From: Streptomyces sp. NBC_00078
Lineage (GTDB): Bacteria; Actinomycetota; Actinomycetes; Streptomycetales; Streptomycetaceae
DNA: 64,000 nt
Assembly (NCBI RefSeq): GCF_026343335.1
Contig: NZ_JAPELX010000001.1
Span: forward strand, 6,138,001 to 6,202,000
Direction: 5' to 3'
The position numbers were made by a program, and so were the translations under genes. Below the pieces are notes generated by a model. The model did not search any database. It had not been told where the DNA came from and saw only the letters and a list, made by a program, of their open reading frames with translations. Below, in pieces: positions 7,918 through 16,390 of this stretch. Within the stretch, counting starts at the first letter, position 1, and each line of letters opens with the position of its first letter.

Positions 7918-9393
7918 GTGCCCTCCATGAACGAACTGGTCCGCCAGCACACCGCCCTCGACGACTCCGACCTCGAGTGGCTCCATCTGCTGGTCTCGGA
8001 GTGGCAGCTGCTGTCCGACCTCTCCTTCGCCGACCTCGTCCTGTGGGTCCCCACCCGCGACGGCACCCGGTACGTCTCGGTCGCCCAGATGCGCCCCAAC
8101 ACCGGCCCCACCTCCTACCAGGACGACATGGTCGGCCACCTCGTCCCACGCGGCCGCCGCCCCATGCTGGACGCGGCGCTCGACGAGGGCCGTATCGTGC
8201 GTGAGGGCGACCCCGAGTGGCGCGAGGAGGTCCCCGTCCGGGTCGAGTCGATCCCCGTACGACGGGAGGGGCGCGTCCTCGGCGTGATCGCGCGCAACAC
8301 CAACCTGCTGACCGTGCGCACCCCGAGCCGTCTGGAACTGACGTACCTTCAAAGCGCCTCGGACCTCGCGCAGATGATCGCGGCCGGCTCGTTCCCGTTC
8401 GCGAACCAGCAGATGGACATGGACGCCGCACCGCGCGTCGGCGACGGCCTGATCCGTCTCGACGCGGACGGCCTCGTCCAGTACGCCTCCCCGAACGCCC
8501 TGTCCGCCTACCACCGCATGGGACTCGCCTCCGACCTCGTCGGCCAGCACCTCGGCAGGACCACCGCCGAACTCGCCCCGAGCCGCGGGCCGGTGGACGA
8601 GGCGCTCGCCAAGGTCGCCAGCGGATGGGCGCCGCGCGAGTTCGAGATCGAGGCCCACGACGGGGTCATCCAGTTCCGTGCGATCCCGCTCAAACCCAAG
8701 GGCACCCGCATCGGTTCACTGGTCCTGCTCCGGGACGTCACCGAACTGCGCCGCCGCGAGCGCGAGTTGATCACCAAGGATGCGACCATCCGGGAGATCC
8801 ACCACCGGGTGAAGAACAACCTCCAGACGGTTGCCGCCCTGTTGCGCCTTCAGGCCCGGCGCATCGAGTCCGACCGCGGCCGGGAGGCCCTCGAAGAGGC
8901 GGTCCGCCGGGTCGGATCGATTGCGATCGTGCATGAGACGCTGTCCCAGAACCTGGACGAGCGCGTGGAGTTCGACGAGATCGCCGACCGCGTCCTGTCG
9001 ATGGTCGCCGAGATCTCGCCGGGGAAGGTCACCGGCCGGCGCAGCGGCCGCTTCGGAATCCTGGACGCCGAGGTGGCCACCCCGCTGTCCATGGTCCTGA
9101 CGGAGATCCTCCAGAACGCCCTCGAACACGGATTCCGTGAAGGCGACACCGGCACGGTCGAGGTGTCGGCCGTGCGTGGTGGCACGGCGAAGGAGGCCCG
9201 CCTCCTGGTCACCGTCCAGGACGACGGCGTCGGCCTCCCCGAGGGCTTCGACCCGCACACCTCCGGCAACCTGGGTCTGCAGATCGTACGGACCCTGGTG
9301 GAAGGGGAGTTGGGCGGCACGTTCGACATGGTTCCGGCGCCGGAGCGCGGGACGCGGGTGATCCTGGACGTTCCGGTGCAGACGCACAAGTAA
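7918..9393 (+). CDS. PdtaS-type sensor histidine kinase (GAF-PAS-HisKA_2)
   Basis: A 491-residue soluble histidine kinase of the PdtaS/HWE-like class with no membrane segment. The order is a PdtaS-type GAF domain (~20-160), a PAS domain (~175-270, DGLIRLDADGLVQYASPNA), the phospho-acceptor motif IREIHHRVKNNLQT with His295/296, and a HATPase domain with LTEILQNALEHG, DDGVGLPEG and NLGLQIVRTL. In mycobacteria the partner is PdtaR, an ANTAR-domain antiterminator. No response regulator lies next to this gene, so it is an orphan here. The start is GTG 7918, with ATG 7927 as an alternative; neither has a strong ribosome site. It converges on wblE. Confidence 0.88.
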   Translation: MPSMNELVRQHTALDDSDLEWLHLLVSEWQLLSDLSFADLVLWVPTRDGTRYVSVAQMRPNTGPTSYQDDMVGHLVPRGRRPMLDAALDEGRIVREGDPEWREEVPVRVESIPVRREGRVLGVIARNTNLLTVRTPSRLELTYLQSASDLAQMIAAGSFPFANQQMDMDAAPRVGDGLIRLDADGLVQYASPNALSAYHRMGLASDLVGQHLGRTTAELAPSRGPVDEALAKVASGWAPREFEIEAHDGVIQFRAIPLKPKGTRIGSLVLLRDVTELRRRERELITKDATIREIHHRVKNNLQTVAALLRLQARRIESDRGREALEEAVRRVGSIAIVHETLSQNLDERVEFDEIADRVLSMVAEISPGKVTGRRSGRFGILDAEVATPLSMVLTEILQNALEHGFREGDTGTVEVSAVRGGTAKEARLLVTVQDDGVGLPEGFDPHTSGNLGLQIVRTLVEGELGGTFDMVPAPERGTRVILDVPVQTHK

Positions 9394-9418
9394 GGCGGCG
9401 GGCCGGTACACAGCAAAA

Positions 9419-9444
9419 AGCCCCGGACCTCAAGGTCCGGGGCT
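9419..9444. terminator. Bidirectional terminator between histidine kinase and wblE
   Basis: AGCCCCGGACCT (9419-9430) pairs perfectly with AGGTCCGGGGCT (9433-9444). Read on the minus strand it is followed by a T-run (complement of GCAAAA just left of the stem), so it terminates wblE well and probably also the kinase transcript. The 117 bp between it and the wblE stop hold no gene. Confidence 0.8.
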
Positions 9445-9561
9445 GAAATGCTCGTTGCCAGCTTGTGCTGCGCATCGGGGGTACTGCGCGCTGCGGCTCG
9501 GGGGCGGGAGATGCGTACTCGCTGTACGCGCCGCCAAGCTCAGGCTGTCGCGGGGCGGGTG

Positions 9562-9819
9562 TCAGGCGGAGGCCTGACGGGCCCGGTTGCGGGCGGCACG
9601 GCGCTTCATCGCGCGACGCTCGTCCTCGCTGAGACCACCCCAGACGCCGGAGTCCTGGCCGGACTCGAGCGCCCACTGCAGACACTGATCCATAACGGGG
9701 CAGCGACGGCAGACGGCCTTGGCTTCCTCGATCTGCAGCAGCGCAGGACCGGTGTTGCCGATGGGGAAGAAGAGCTCGGGGTCTTCCTCGCGGCAAACGG
9801 CGTTGTGACGCCAGTCCAT
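9562..9819 (-). CDS. wblE: WhiB-family iron-sulfur transcription factor WblE
   Basis: An 85-residue WhiB-like protein. Four cysteines, Cys9, Cys37, Cys40 and Cys46 (C-x27-C-x2-C-x5-C), would hold a [4Fe-4S] cluster. The GVWGG turn at 58-62 and the basic tail RRAMKRRAARNRARQASA follow. These proteins bind region 4 of the principal sigma factor and act as redox or NO-sensitive co-regulators. The sequence and the position (between a PdtaS-type kinase and a diacylglycerol kinase) match WblE/WhiB1-type members, which are the most conserved ones. The ATG at 9819 has a strong ribosome site (AAGGAGAGG). A long 320-bp leader/promoter region lies upstream. Confidence 0.92.
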   Translation of the reverse strand: MDWRHNAVCREEDPELFFPIGNTGPALLQIEEAKAVCRRCPVMDQCLQWALESGQDSGVWGGLSEDERRAMKRRAARNRARQASA

Positions 9820-10139
9820 GGCTGCTACCTCTCCTTGGTATTACATGCAAGTTGCTTGTGAATGTGAACGCTTTCACGAATCCCTCAACAAGTGAAGGGC
9901 CGTCCAACAGGTTTCCCTGTTGTGGTCCTGTGGTTTGAAGAGGGGTTCCGGTGATCTGTGGACGCCGGTGTTGCGGGCTGTCCCGACCGCCACGTAGAGA
10001 CTCGCAAACCTCAGCGGCGGATACAACCCCTTCCGGAAAGTTTTTTTTGATTCCTCGGTGTCGACTAGGTCACAGCCGTACTTCCATGGGGTGGATCCTG
10101 GCCTAAACGTTCGAGTGAAAGGACTTCAGCCCTTTCTGC
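9820..10139 (-). promoter_or_regulatory. wblE upstream region with imperfect palindrome
   Basis: A 320-bp non-coding region that drives wblE on the minus strand and receives the 3' end of the lipid kinase gene. GTGAACGCTTTCAC at 9864-9877 is palindromic at 12 of 14 positions, 45 bp upstream of the wblE start. An A/T tract (T8 at ~10042-10049 on the plus strand) follows the self-complementary CTTCCGGAAAG. A TTGTAT/TCTCTACGT-like pair on the minus strand (~9990-10030) could be a promoter. No coding frame was recognised. Confidence 0.45.
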
Positions 10140-11108
10140 TCACACAATCACACGCAGTGCACGGCGTACGCCTGTGAACGTCACGCTCGTACGCAGCCCC
10201 AGGTGGTCGCCGTCCATCTGAAGGGGTAGAGGCACCTTCGAATGCAAGGTGAACTGGTCCAGGTCGTGCAGGGACACGGCGTGCTTGCCATGGGGTCCGC
10301 GCTCGGGGGACGAAGTGAGCAACTGGGTGGCATACCGGGCAGCCGAGACCGTGGACATACGGCTGAGACCGAGCAGGTCGAGCCCGGTGTCGAACGAGGC
10401 CTTAGGCGACGCGTACACCGGACGATTGCCCAAATAGGTCCACGGCGAGGTGTTGCAGATTATGGACAGCACCAGATCGGTCATCGGTTCCCGACCGGGC
10501 CGCTCCAGCGTGATGGAGCCATGCCGCCGATTGGGCTCCTGCAGGAACTGGCGTACGACCTGGCGCAGATAGAGGGCGTGTGTGGATCTACGGCCCTGCT
10601 CGCGCTGCTGTTCGACCCGTCCGACCACGCCCGCGTCGAAGCCGAGTCCCGCGCAGAAGGTGAACCAGCGGGCCGGCACCGCCTCGTCCTCGGTACCCGG
10701 CGTGCCCTCGGCGACCCCCATGCCGACCGTGCGTTCGCTGCCCTCGCGCAGGGCGTCCAGCAGTGCCCCGGTCGCCTCGACGGCGTCGTTGGGCAGGCCC
10801 AGGGCACGGGCGAAGACGTTCGTGGAGCCGCCGGGGACCACCGCGAGGCGCGGGAGGCGCTCGGGGTCGGGGCCGGCGTGCAGCAGTCCGTTGACGACCT
10901 CGTTGACCGTGCCGTCGCCGCCGAGGGCCACGACCAGGTCGATGTCGTCGCTCTCCGCCGCCTGCCGGCCCAGGTCGCGCGCGTGGCCGCGGTACTCGGT
11001 GGTGACCGCCTCAAGCTTCATCTCGCTCGCGAGCGCGTGGATCAGCACATCGCGCGTACGTGCGCTTGTGGTGGTTGCCGCCGGGTTGACCACGAGAAGT
11101 GCACGCAT
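10140..11108 (-). CDS. Diacylglycerol/lipid kinase family protein
   Basis: A 322-residue protein of the DAGK catalytic-domain family (YegS/DgkB-like). The nucleotide-binding motif ALGGDGTVNEVVNGLL has GGDGT at residues 63-67, and VVPGGSTNVFARALGL near 91 contributes to the active site. These soluble or peripheral kinases phosphorylate diacylglycerol or related lipids using ATP and take part in phospholipid turnover. It is transcribed on the minus strand, upstream of and in line with wblE but separated by 320 bp. The ATG start at 11108 is the first in frame. The substrate is inferred from the family only. Confidence 0.85.
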   Translation of the reverse strand: MRALLVVNPAATTTSARTRDVLIHALASEMKLEAVTTEYRGHARDLGRQAAESDDIDLVVALGGDGTVNEVVNGLLHAGPDPERLPRLAVVPGGSTNVFARALGLPNDAVEATGALLDALREGSERTVGMGVAEGTPGTEDEAVPARWFTFCAGLGFDAGVVGRVEQQREQGRRSTHALYLRQVVRQFLQEPNRRHGSITLERPGREPMTDLVLSIICNTSPWTYLGNRPVYASPKASFDTGLDLLGLSRMSTVSAARYATQLLTSSPERGPHGKHAVSLHDLDQFTLHSKVPLPLQMDGDHLGLRTSVTFTGVRRALRVIV

Positions 11109-11247
11109 GAGTTGCAGCGTACCTACTGGGAAGTACCGGGCACAGGCCGAGGTAGGGATCAGGTAAGAGGGAGGGCGTGAGCCTCGCCACGGGTGCCCGG
11201 CTCAACCTCGCCGAGGAGGCCCGCGTCCCCGGGGCTACCCTTCTGGG

Positions 11248-11697
11248 GTGACCAGTGAGCAGACCCCCGCCACCCAGGAAGACACCGGCCCGCGCCCGCG
11301 CCGGCTGACGTACGCCGCGGCGCTCGCGGCGCTGGAGGGGCTCGCGTTGGTCGCCGGGGGCGTCTGGATGCTCGTGGAGGGTCTGACCGGCGACCCGGAC
11401 GACAGTCGGTCCGCCGTCACCGGCGGCATCACGCTCGTCGTCCTCGCCCTGCTGCCGCTGGTGGCCGCACGCGGTCTGCTCGGCCGGCGCAGCTGGAGTC
11501 GCGGCCCCGCCGTCATCACCCAGATCATGGCGCTTCCGGTGGCGTACAACCTGCTGCAGGCCGACAGTGTGGCCATCCCGGCGGGCATCGCCCTCGCGGT
11601 CGTCGCCCTCGCCGCGCTGATCCTGCTGATCAATCCGGCCACGACCCAGGCCCTCGGAATCCGGGGCCCGGGCCGCGCGCAGGACGGCAAGCGGTAG
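11248..11697 (+). CDS. Small integral membrane protein
   Basis: A 149-residue protein. A 20-residue polar N-terminus (TSEQTPATQEDTGPRPRR) precedes four hydrophobic segments at roughly 24-47, 58-78, 88-106 and 112-132, and the tail is basic. No known enzymatic motif is visible. The GTG start at 11248 is preceded by a TACCCT -10 box at 11236-11241, only 6 nt away, and there is no ribosome site, which suggests a leaderless mRNA. It converges on sigH with 36 bp between the stop codons. An integral membrane protein at this position is conserved in streptomycetes; function unknown. Confidence 0.75.
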   Translation: MTSEQTPATQEDTGPRPRRLTYAAALAALEGLALVAGGVWMLVEGLTGDPDDSRSAVTGGITLVVLALLPLVAARGLLGRRSWSRGPAVITQIMALPVAYNLLQADSVAIPAGIALAVVALAALILLINPATTQALGIRGPGRAQDGKR

Positions 11698-11733
11698 TCG
11701 TACGGCGCGCGGCAGCAGTCGTTCGGAGGAGTC

Positions 11734-12852
11734 CTACTCCTCCACCAGCAGCTTCTCGCGCAGCTGTGCCAGCGTGCGCGCCAGCAGGCGCGAGACGTGC
11801 ATCTGCGAGATGCCGACCTCCTGCGCGATCTGCGACTGGGTCATGTTGCCGAAGAAGCGCAGCAGCAGGATCCGCTTCTCCCTGGGGGCCAGGTCCTCCA
11901 GGAGCGGCTTGAGGGACTCGCGGTACTCGACCCCCTCCAGGGCCTCGTCCTCGGCGCCCAGCGTGTCCGCCACGGCAGGGGACTCGTCGTCCGTGTCGGG
12001 GACGTCCAGGGACAGCGTGGAGTACGCGTTGGCGGACTCCAGGCCCTCCAGGACCTCCTCCTCCGAGATCGCCAGCTTCTCGGCGAGCTCGTGGACCGTG
12101 GGGGAGCGGCCGTGCTGTTGCGAGAGCTCCGCGGTCGCCGTCGTCAGCGAGAGACGCAGCTCCTGCAGGCGCCGCGGCACGCGCACCGCCCAGCCCTTGT
12201 CGCGGAAGTGCCGCTTGATCTCGCCGACGACCGTCGGGGTCGCGTACGTCGAGAACTCGACGCCGCGTTCCGGGTCGAACCGGTCGACCGACTTGATCAG
12301 GCCGATGGTGGCGACCTGGGTGAGGTCGTCCAGCGGCTCGCCGCGGTTGCGGAAGCGGCGGGCGAGATGCTCGACAAGCGGCAGGTGCATACGGACCAGC
12401 CTGTTGCGCAGCTCCGCGTACTCCGCGCTGCCGTCCTTCAGCTCGCGCAGTTCGATGAACATGGCGCGCGCCGCGCTGCGGTCCTGCGGGTCGTGCTGCG
12501 TGGCGTGCTGCACGCTCTGTGCGCCCTGCCCGTCGCCCTCGGCGTTTCGCTCGTGCTCGCTCATCGTCCCGCCCGTCGCCCTTCTCCGAGCCCTCGCCTC
12601 CGCTCGGACCGGGGTGACCCCGTTCCGCCCGTCCAGAGGCGTGCCCTGCACGGCACCTTCCCGATTCGGCTGCCCGTCGTCCAGGAGACCGAGCTCCGCG
12701 GAGTCGTCCTCCGGATGTGGCCGGGCCTGCTCGGGGATGCCGTCGGAGCCGCTCACCGCGTCCCCCGTGCGCCGGGATCCGCCTGTGCCCTCGGCCGGCA
12801 GCTCTCGTGTGCCGCGCTCTTCGTCACGCACCGGCCCGTCCCCTGTCCTCAC
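11734..12852 (-). CDS. sigH: Stress-response sigma factor SigH (SigB/SigF family)
   Basis: A sigma factor of the SigB/SigF type. After a ~130-residue acidic N-terminal extension come region 2 (RLVRMHLPLVEHLARRF, DDLTQVATIGLIKSVDRF, GVEFSTYATPTVVGEIKRHF), region 3 and region 4 (REKRILLLRFFGNMTQSQIA ... ISQMHVSRLLART). The longest form starts at GTG 12852, inside a GTGA overlap with the upstream anti-sigma gene; it has 372 residues. A second in-frame ATG at 12564 would give 276 residues, a length closer to ordinary SigB-type factors. In S. coelicolor several SigH isoforms from in-frame starts and processing are known, so both starts may be used. It directs osmotic, heat and developmental genes and is held by the UshX anti-sigma factor. 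Confidence 0.9.
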   Translation of the reverse strand: MRTGDGPVRDEERGTRELPAEGTGGSRRTGDAVSGSDGIPEQARPHPEDDSAELGLLDDGQPNREGAVQGTPLDGRNGVTPVRAEARARRRATGGTMSEHERNAEGDGQGAQSVQHATQHDPQDRSAARAMFIELRELKDGSAEYAELRNRLVRMHLPLVEHLARRFRNRGEPLDDLTQVATIGLIKSVDRFDPERGVEFSTYATPTVVGEIKRHFRDKGWAVRVPRRLQELRLSLTTATAELSQQHGRSPTVHELAEKLAISEEEVLEGLESANAYSTLSLDVPDTDDESPAVADTLGAEDEALEGVEYRESLKPLLEDLAPREKRILLLRFFGNMTQSQIAQEVGISQMHVSRLLARTLAQLREKLLVEE

Positions 12853-13274
12853 GCCGGCCCGGGTCCCGCGCCGCGCTGTTTGTAGAGGCTGATCGAAACG
12901 GTTTTGTCCTCGTCCACGGCGGAGGAGACCTTGCCCGCGAGTGCGGACAGAACGGTCCAGGCGAAGGTGTCACGCGCGGGGGCGTGGCCGTCCGTGGTCG
13001 GGGCCGAAACGGTGACCTCAAGGGAGTCGTCGACGAGCCGGAAGACGCAGCTGAGCACCGAGCCGGGCACGGCCTGCTGCAGCAGGATCGCGCAGGCCTC
13101 GTCCACCGCGATGCGAAGGTCCTCGATCTCGTCCAGGGTGAAGTCCAAACGGGCCGCGAGGCCGGCAGTGGCCGTACGCAGCACCGACAGGTAGGCACCC
13201 GCAGCCGGCAGCCGGACTTCCACGAAGTCCTGGGTCGCGGGCTCGCCTGCGATCTGGGACACCCTCACCTCCAA
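12849..13274 (-). CDS. ushX: Anti-sigma factor UshX/PrsH (RsbW-like kinase fold)
   Basis: A 141-residue protein of the RsbW/SpoIIAB HATPase family. The N-box region LDEIEDLRIAVDEACAILLQ lies near residues 48-67, and APTTDGHAPARDTFAWTVLS near 105 forms the second half of the ATP site. Proteins of this kind bind and block SigB-type sigma factors and often phosphorylate a STAS-domain antagonist. Its TGA overlaps the GTG of the downstream sigma gene by 4 nt, so binding partners are made in step. The ATG start is at 13274. No anti-anti-sigma gene is adjacent, so the antagonist must lie elsewhere. Confidence 0.88.
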   Translation of the reverse strand: MEVRVSQIAGEPATQDFVEVRLPAAGAYLSVLRTATAGLAARLDFTLDEIEDLRIAVDEACAILLQQAVPGSVLSCVFRLVDDSLEVTVSAPTTDGHAPARDTFAWTVLSALAGKVSSAVDEDKTVSISLYKQRGAGPGPA

Positions 13275-13395
13275 GGTGGTACAAGCTGATCGGGGCCGAG
13301 GGTCGCCCCCCGGGATAACGCGACGTGTGGTTCAGCGGTGACGCTATCGCGCTCTCAAGTTTCCTGTCCCCGGGACCCCGACCCTTGTCGTTACT

Positions 13396-13410
13396 CACAG
13401 TAAAACTGTG
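13396..13410. promoter_or_regulatory. Perfect inverted repeat upstream of ushX-sigH
   Basis: CACAGT (13396-13401), AAA, ACTGTG (13405-13410): perfect 6-bp arms with a 3-bp centre, about 120 bp upstream of the ushX start in the 257-bp region that must hold the operon promoters. It is a candidate operator for a regulator of the stress-sigma operon. No regulator is identified. Confidence 0.45.
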
Positions 13411-13531
13411 GACACGCTCCGTGTCTAGGGGTCTGCGGCTCCAAATGGGAAGAACGCGCGCCGGGTTGACGTACCCAGACGTCAGACGGTCGAACCGTCC
13501 GGATCGTGGGTCGTCCTCCGGTCTTCCAGGG

Positions 13532-13792
13532 TCACACGAGAACGTGGTCCACGAAGCACCAACGCCAATCCTCACCCGGCTCGAATGTGCGCATGACCGG
13601 ATGGCCGGAGTCCTTGTGGTGCTCCGTCGCGTGCCGGTTCGGTGAGGAATCGCAGCAGCCGACATGGCCGCAGGTGAGGCACAGCCGCAGCTGGACCGGG
13701 TGTGTGCCGTCCCGCAGACACTCCGGGCACGTCTCGCTGAGCGGACCGGGTTGCGGTTCTGGCAGCGCGTCGGCGTGCGTGCACTGTTTCAT
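13532..13792 (-). CDS. UBP-type zinc-finger domain protein
   Basis: An 86-residue protein made almost entirely of a UBP-type zinc finger (Znf-UBP): CTHADALP, CPECLRDG, RLCLTCGHVGCCDSS, NRHATEHHKDSGHPV and WRWCFVDHVLV supply the Cys/His ligands. The start was placed at ATG 13792 (MKQCTHADALPE), where homologous sequences begin. The upstream in-frame codons to 13921 overlap the divergent antiporter start and look non-coding. In bacteria these stand-alone domains are common next to antiporters and regulators, but their role is not established. It is divergent from the Na+/H+ antiporter with 61 bp between the start codons. Confidence 0.8.
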   Translation of the reverse strand: MKQCTHADALPEPQPGPLSETCPECLRDGTHPVQLRLCLTCGHVGCCDSSPNRHATEHHKDSGHPVMRTFEPGEDWRWCFVDHVLV

Positions 13793-13853
13793 GATTGCCA
13801 GATTACGACGGGTGTGCGGATGACCGCGCGAAAAACGAGGGCGGGCGAGGACG

Positions 13854-15449
13854 ATGGACGTGATGCCACTGCTGTTGCTGGTGGCGGGCAGTGCTGCGGT
13901 CGCCGCGGCCGGCCGGCGCACCCCGGTGCCGGCTCCTCTGCTGCTCGTCGCGGTGGGGCTCGCGGTCTCCTACGTCCCCGGAGTGCCGGACTACACCCTC
14001 GATCCGGACATCGTGCTGCCGCTGGTGCTGCCGCCGCTGCTGCACAAGGAGGCCGTCGAGAGCTCGTACCTCGACCTGCGGGCGACGATGCGGCCGGTGG
14101 CCCTGCTTTCGGTGGGATACGTGCTCTTCGCGACCTTCGCCGTCGGCTGGGTCGCCTATCTGATCGTGCCGGGGCTGCCGCTGCCCGCGGCGCTCGTGCT
14201 GGGCGCGGTGGTGGCGCCGACGGACGCCGTCGCGGCGGCGGCGGTCGCCCGCCGGGTGGGGCTGCCCTCCCGGATCACCACGATCCTGCAGGGCGAGTCC
14301 CTGCTGAACGACGCGACCGCGATCACCGCCTACCGCGTGGCCGTCGCGGCCGCGGTCGGCGCGGGTGCCTCCTGGATCGGCGGGATCGGCGAGTTCCTGC
14401 TGGCCGCGGTCGGCGGGGTCGTGGTCGGCCTGGTGCTGATGCTGCCGATCCACTGGCTGCGCACGCACATGAAGGAGGCGCTGCTGCAGAACACCATGTC
14501 CCTGCTGATCCCGTTCGTCGCCTACGCCGTCGCCGAGCAGGTGCACGCCTCCGGAGTCCTCGCGGTCGTCGTCGTCGCCCTCTACCTCGGACACCGCGCG
14601 TGGGAGGTCGACTTCGCCACCCGGCTGCAGGAGGAGGCGGTGTGGAAGGTGGTCGCGTTCGTCCTGGAGTCGGCGGTGTTCGCCCTCATCGGACTGCAGC
14701 TGCCGATCGTGCTCAGGGGCCTGGGGGAGTACCGGGGTGTGGACGCCGCCTGGTACGCGGTCGTCCTGTTCCTGGTGGTCGTCGCGGCCCGTTTCCTCTG
14801 GGTGTACCCGGGGACGTTCGTCCCCCGCATGCTGTCCGCGCGGATCAGGGAACGCGAGGACAACCCCACCTGGAGAGGGCCGATCGTCACGTCGTGGGCC
14901 GCCATGCGGGGCGTCGTCTCGCTGGCGATCGCCTTCTCGATCCCGCTCACGGTGCACGGCGGTGGCCCGTTCCCGCAGCGCAACCTGATCCTCTTCCTGA
15001 CCTTCACGACGGTCATCGGGACCCTGGTGGTGCAGGGCCTCACCCTGGCCCCGCTGATCCGCCTGGTGAACTTCCCCGCCCGGGACGCGCAGGCCGAGAC
15101 CCTCGCGGAGGCCAACGCCCAGGCGCAGGCCTCCCGGGTCGCCGAGCAGCGCCTGGACGCGCTCCTCGCCGACGAGCGCAACGCCCTCCCGCCGCCCCTC
15201 GCCGACCGTCTCCGTCGGGTCCTGGAGAGCCGGCGCAACGCCGTCTGGGAGCGTCTCGGGCAGGTCAATCCGGTCACCGGCGAATCCGTCGACGACACCT
15301 ACCGTCGGCTGTCGCGGGAGATGATCGGCGCCGAGCGTGCGATGTTCGTGCGATTGCGGGACGGCCGCTACATCGACGACGAGATGCTGCGGACACTGCT
15401 GCGCAGGCTGGACCTTGAGGAGGCGGCGGCCTACCGGGAGACGGCGTAG
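13854..15449 (+). CDS. Na+/H+ antiporter, CPA1/NhaP family
   Basis: A 531-residue cation/proton antiporter with about 12 membrane segments in residues 1-400. CPA1-type motifs are visible: GAVVAPTDAVAAAAVARRVG near residue 117 with the Asp of the ion site, QGESLLNDATAITAYRV near 146, and SWAAMRGVVSLAIAFSIPL near 348. The ~130-residue cytoplasmic tail (AQAETLAEANAQAQASRVAE...) is helical and charged and ends at EEAAAYRETA. It exports Na+ (or K+) in exchange for H+, helping pH and salt homeostasis; being next to the osmotic-stress sigma factor operon fits this. The ATG start at 13854 follows GGGCGAGGACG. Confidence 0.87.
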   Translation: MDVMPLLLLVAGSAAVAAAGRRTPVPAPLLLVAVGLAVSYVPGVPDYTLDPDIVLPLVLPPLLHKEAVESSYLDLRATMRPVALLSVGYVLFATFAVGWVAYLIVPGLPLPAALVLGAVVAPTDAVAAAAVARRVGLPSRITTILQGESLLNDATAITAYRVAVAAAVGAGASWIGGIGEFLLAAVGGVVVGLVLMLPIHWLRTHMKEALLQNTMSLLIPFVAYAVAEQVHASGVLAVVVVALYLGHRAWEVDFATRLQEEAVWKVVAFVLESAVFALIGLQLPIVLRGLGEYRGVDAAWYAVVLFLVVVAARFLWVYPGTFVPRMLSARIREREDNPTWRGPIVTSWAAMRGVVSLAIAFSIPLTVHGGGPFPQRNLILFLTFTTVIGTLVVQGLTLAPLIRLVNFPARDAQAETLAEANAQAQASRVAEQRLDALLADERNALPPPLADRLRRVLESRRNAVWERLGQVNPVTGESVDDTYRRLSREMIGAERAMFVRLRDGRYIDDEMLRTLLRRLDLEEAAAYRETA

Positions 15450-15474
15450 CCCTGTGCCGCGCAGGACCGCGGGC

Positions 15475-16368
15475 CTACGGGAAGGGCCGGCCGGTGACCA
15501 CGGCGGCCACCGTCGTCCCGTGCGGGAAAGCGCCTTCCCGGGCCAGGGTGACAAGTCCGTACAGCAACTTGGCGACATAGAGACGCTCGACCGGCACGTC
15601 GTGGCGCTGCTCGAAGTCCTCGGCGAAGGTGTCGAGTTCGGCGGCGGTGCGGGCGTAGCCACCGAAGTGGAAGCGGTCGTCGAGCGTCCATGCGCCGCGC
15701 CGGCCGCCGAACGCGCGTTCCTGGAGGCCCTCCGTGTCGGCGGCCAGGAAACCTCCTCTGAGCACGGGTATGCCGAGCGCGCGCTGACCGGGGGCCAGTC
15801 CGGCGGCCAGCCCGGCCAGTGTGCCGCCGGTGCCGCAGGCGATGGCGACGACTTCCGCCCGCCCGCGCAGCTCCTCACCCAGGGCCCGGCAGCCGCGTAC
15901 GGCTTCGGCGTTGCTCCCGCCCTCCGGGACGACGTACGCGTCTTCGGCGCCGGCCGTGCGCAGCACGCGCGCGAGGGTGGCCGGTTCTGCCTTGCGGCGG
16001 TACGTCGACCTGTCGACGAAGTGCAGTCGCATACCGTCGGCCGCACACCGGGCCAGGGAGGGGTTGAGGGGGCGGTCGGCCAGCTCCTGGCCGCGGACCA
16101 CGCCGACCGTGGGCAGCCCGAGGAGACGGCCCGCGGCGGCCGTGGCGCGCAGATGGTTGGAGTAGGCCCCGCCGAAGGTGGCGACGGTGCGACCGGTCGC
16201 GGCCGCGAGGTTCGGCGCGAGTTTGCGCCACTTGTTGCCGATCAGCTCCGGGTGGATCAGGTCATCGCGCTTGAGGACGAGCCGCAGGCCATGGCGGGTG
16301 AAACGGTCGTCGGGCAGTTCCTGCAGGGGGGAGGGGATGCTCGGGTGCAGGAGGTCGAGGCCGGTCAC
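15475..16368 (-). CDS. PLP-dependent 1-aminocyclopropane-1-carboxylate deaminase / D-cysteine desulfhydrase family enzyme
   Basis: A 297-residue fold-type II PLP enzyme of the ACC deaminase/DcyD family. The PLP lysine lies in LIGNKWRKLAPNL near residues 42-54, followed by GGAYSNHLRATAAAG near 64, and the phosphate-binding GTGGTLAGLAAGL near 186. Homologues either break down ACC or D-cysteine to a 2-oxo acid and ammonia (and H2S). The two cannot be told apart safely without checking the active-site Tyr/Glu pair. The length (~300) is a little short of ACC deaminases (~338), which favours a desulfhydrase-like enzyme. It converges on the antiporter (25 bp gap) and lies just upstream of the amidase on the same strand, reading away from it. 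Confidence 0.8.
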   Translation of the reverse strand: MTGLDLLHPSIPSPLQELPDDRFTRHGLRLVLKRDDLIHPELIGNKWRKLAPNLAAATGRTVATFGGAYSNHLRATAAAGRLLGLPTVGVVRGQELADRPLNPSLARCAADGMRLHFVDRSTYRRKAEPATLARVLRTAGAEDAYVVPEGGSNAEAVRGCRALGEELRGRAEVVAIACGTGGTLAGLAAGLAPGQRALGIPVLRGGFLAADTEGLQERAFGGRRGAWTLDDRFHFGGYARTAAELDTFAEDFEQRHDVPVERLYVAKLLYGLVTLAREGAFPHGTTVAAVVTGRPFP

Positions 16369-16390
16369 GGAACCATTGTGACGTGGTGAC

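Noticed and set aside
9990..10060. SigR-type promoter (GGAAT-N18-GTT) upstream of wblE
   Set aside because: GGAAT is present on the minus strand, but the nearest GTT is about 22 nt away, too far for the SigR consensus.
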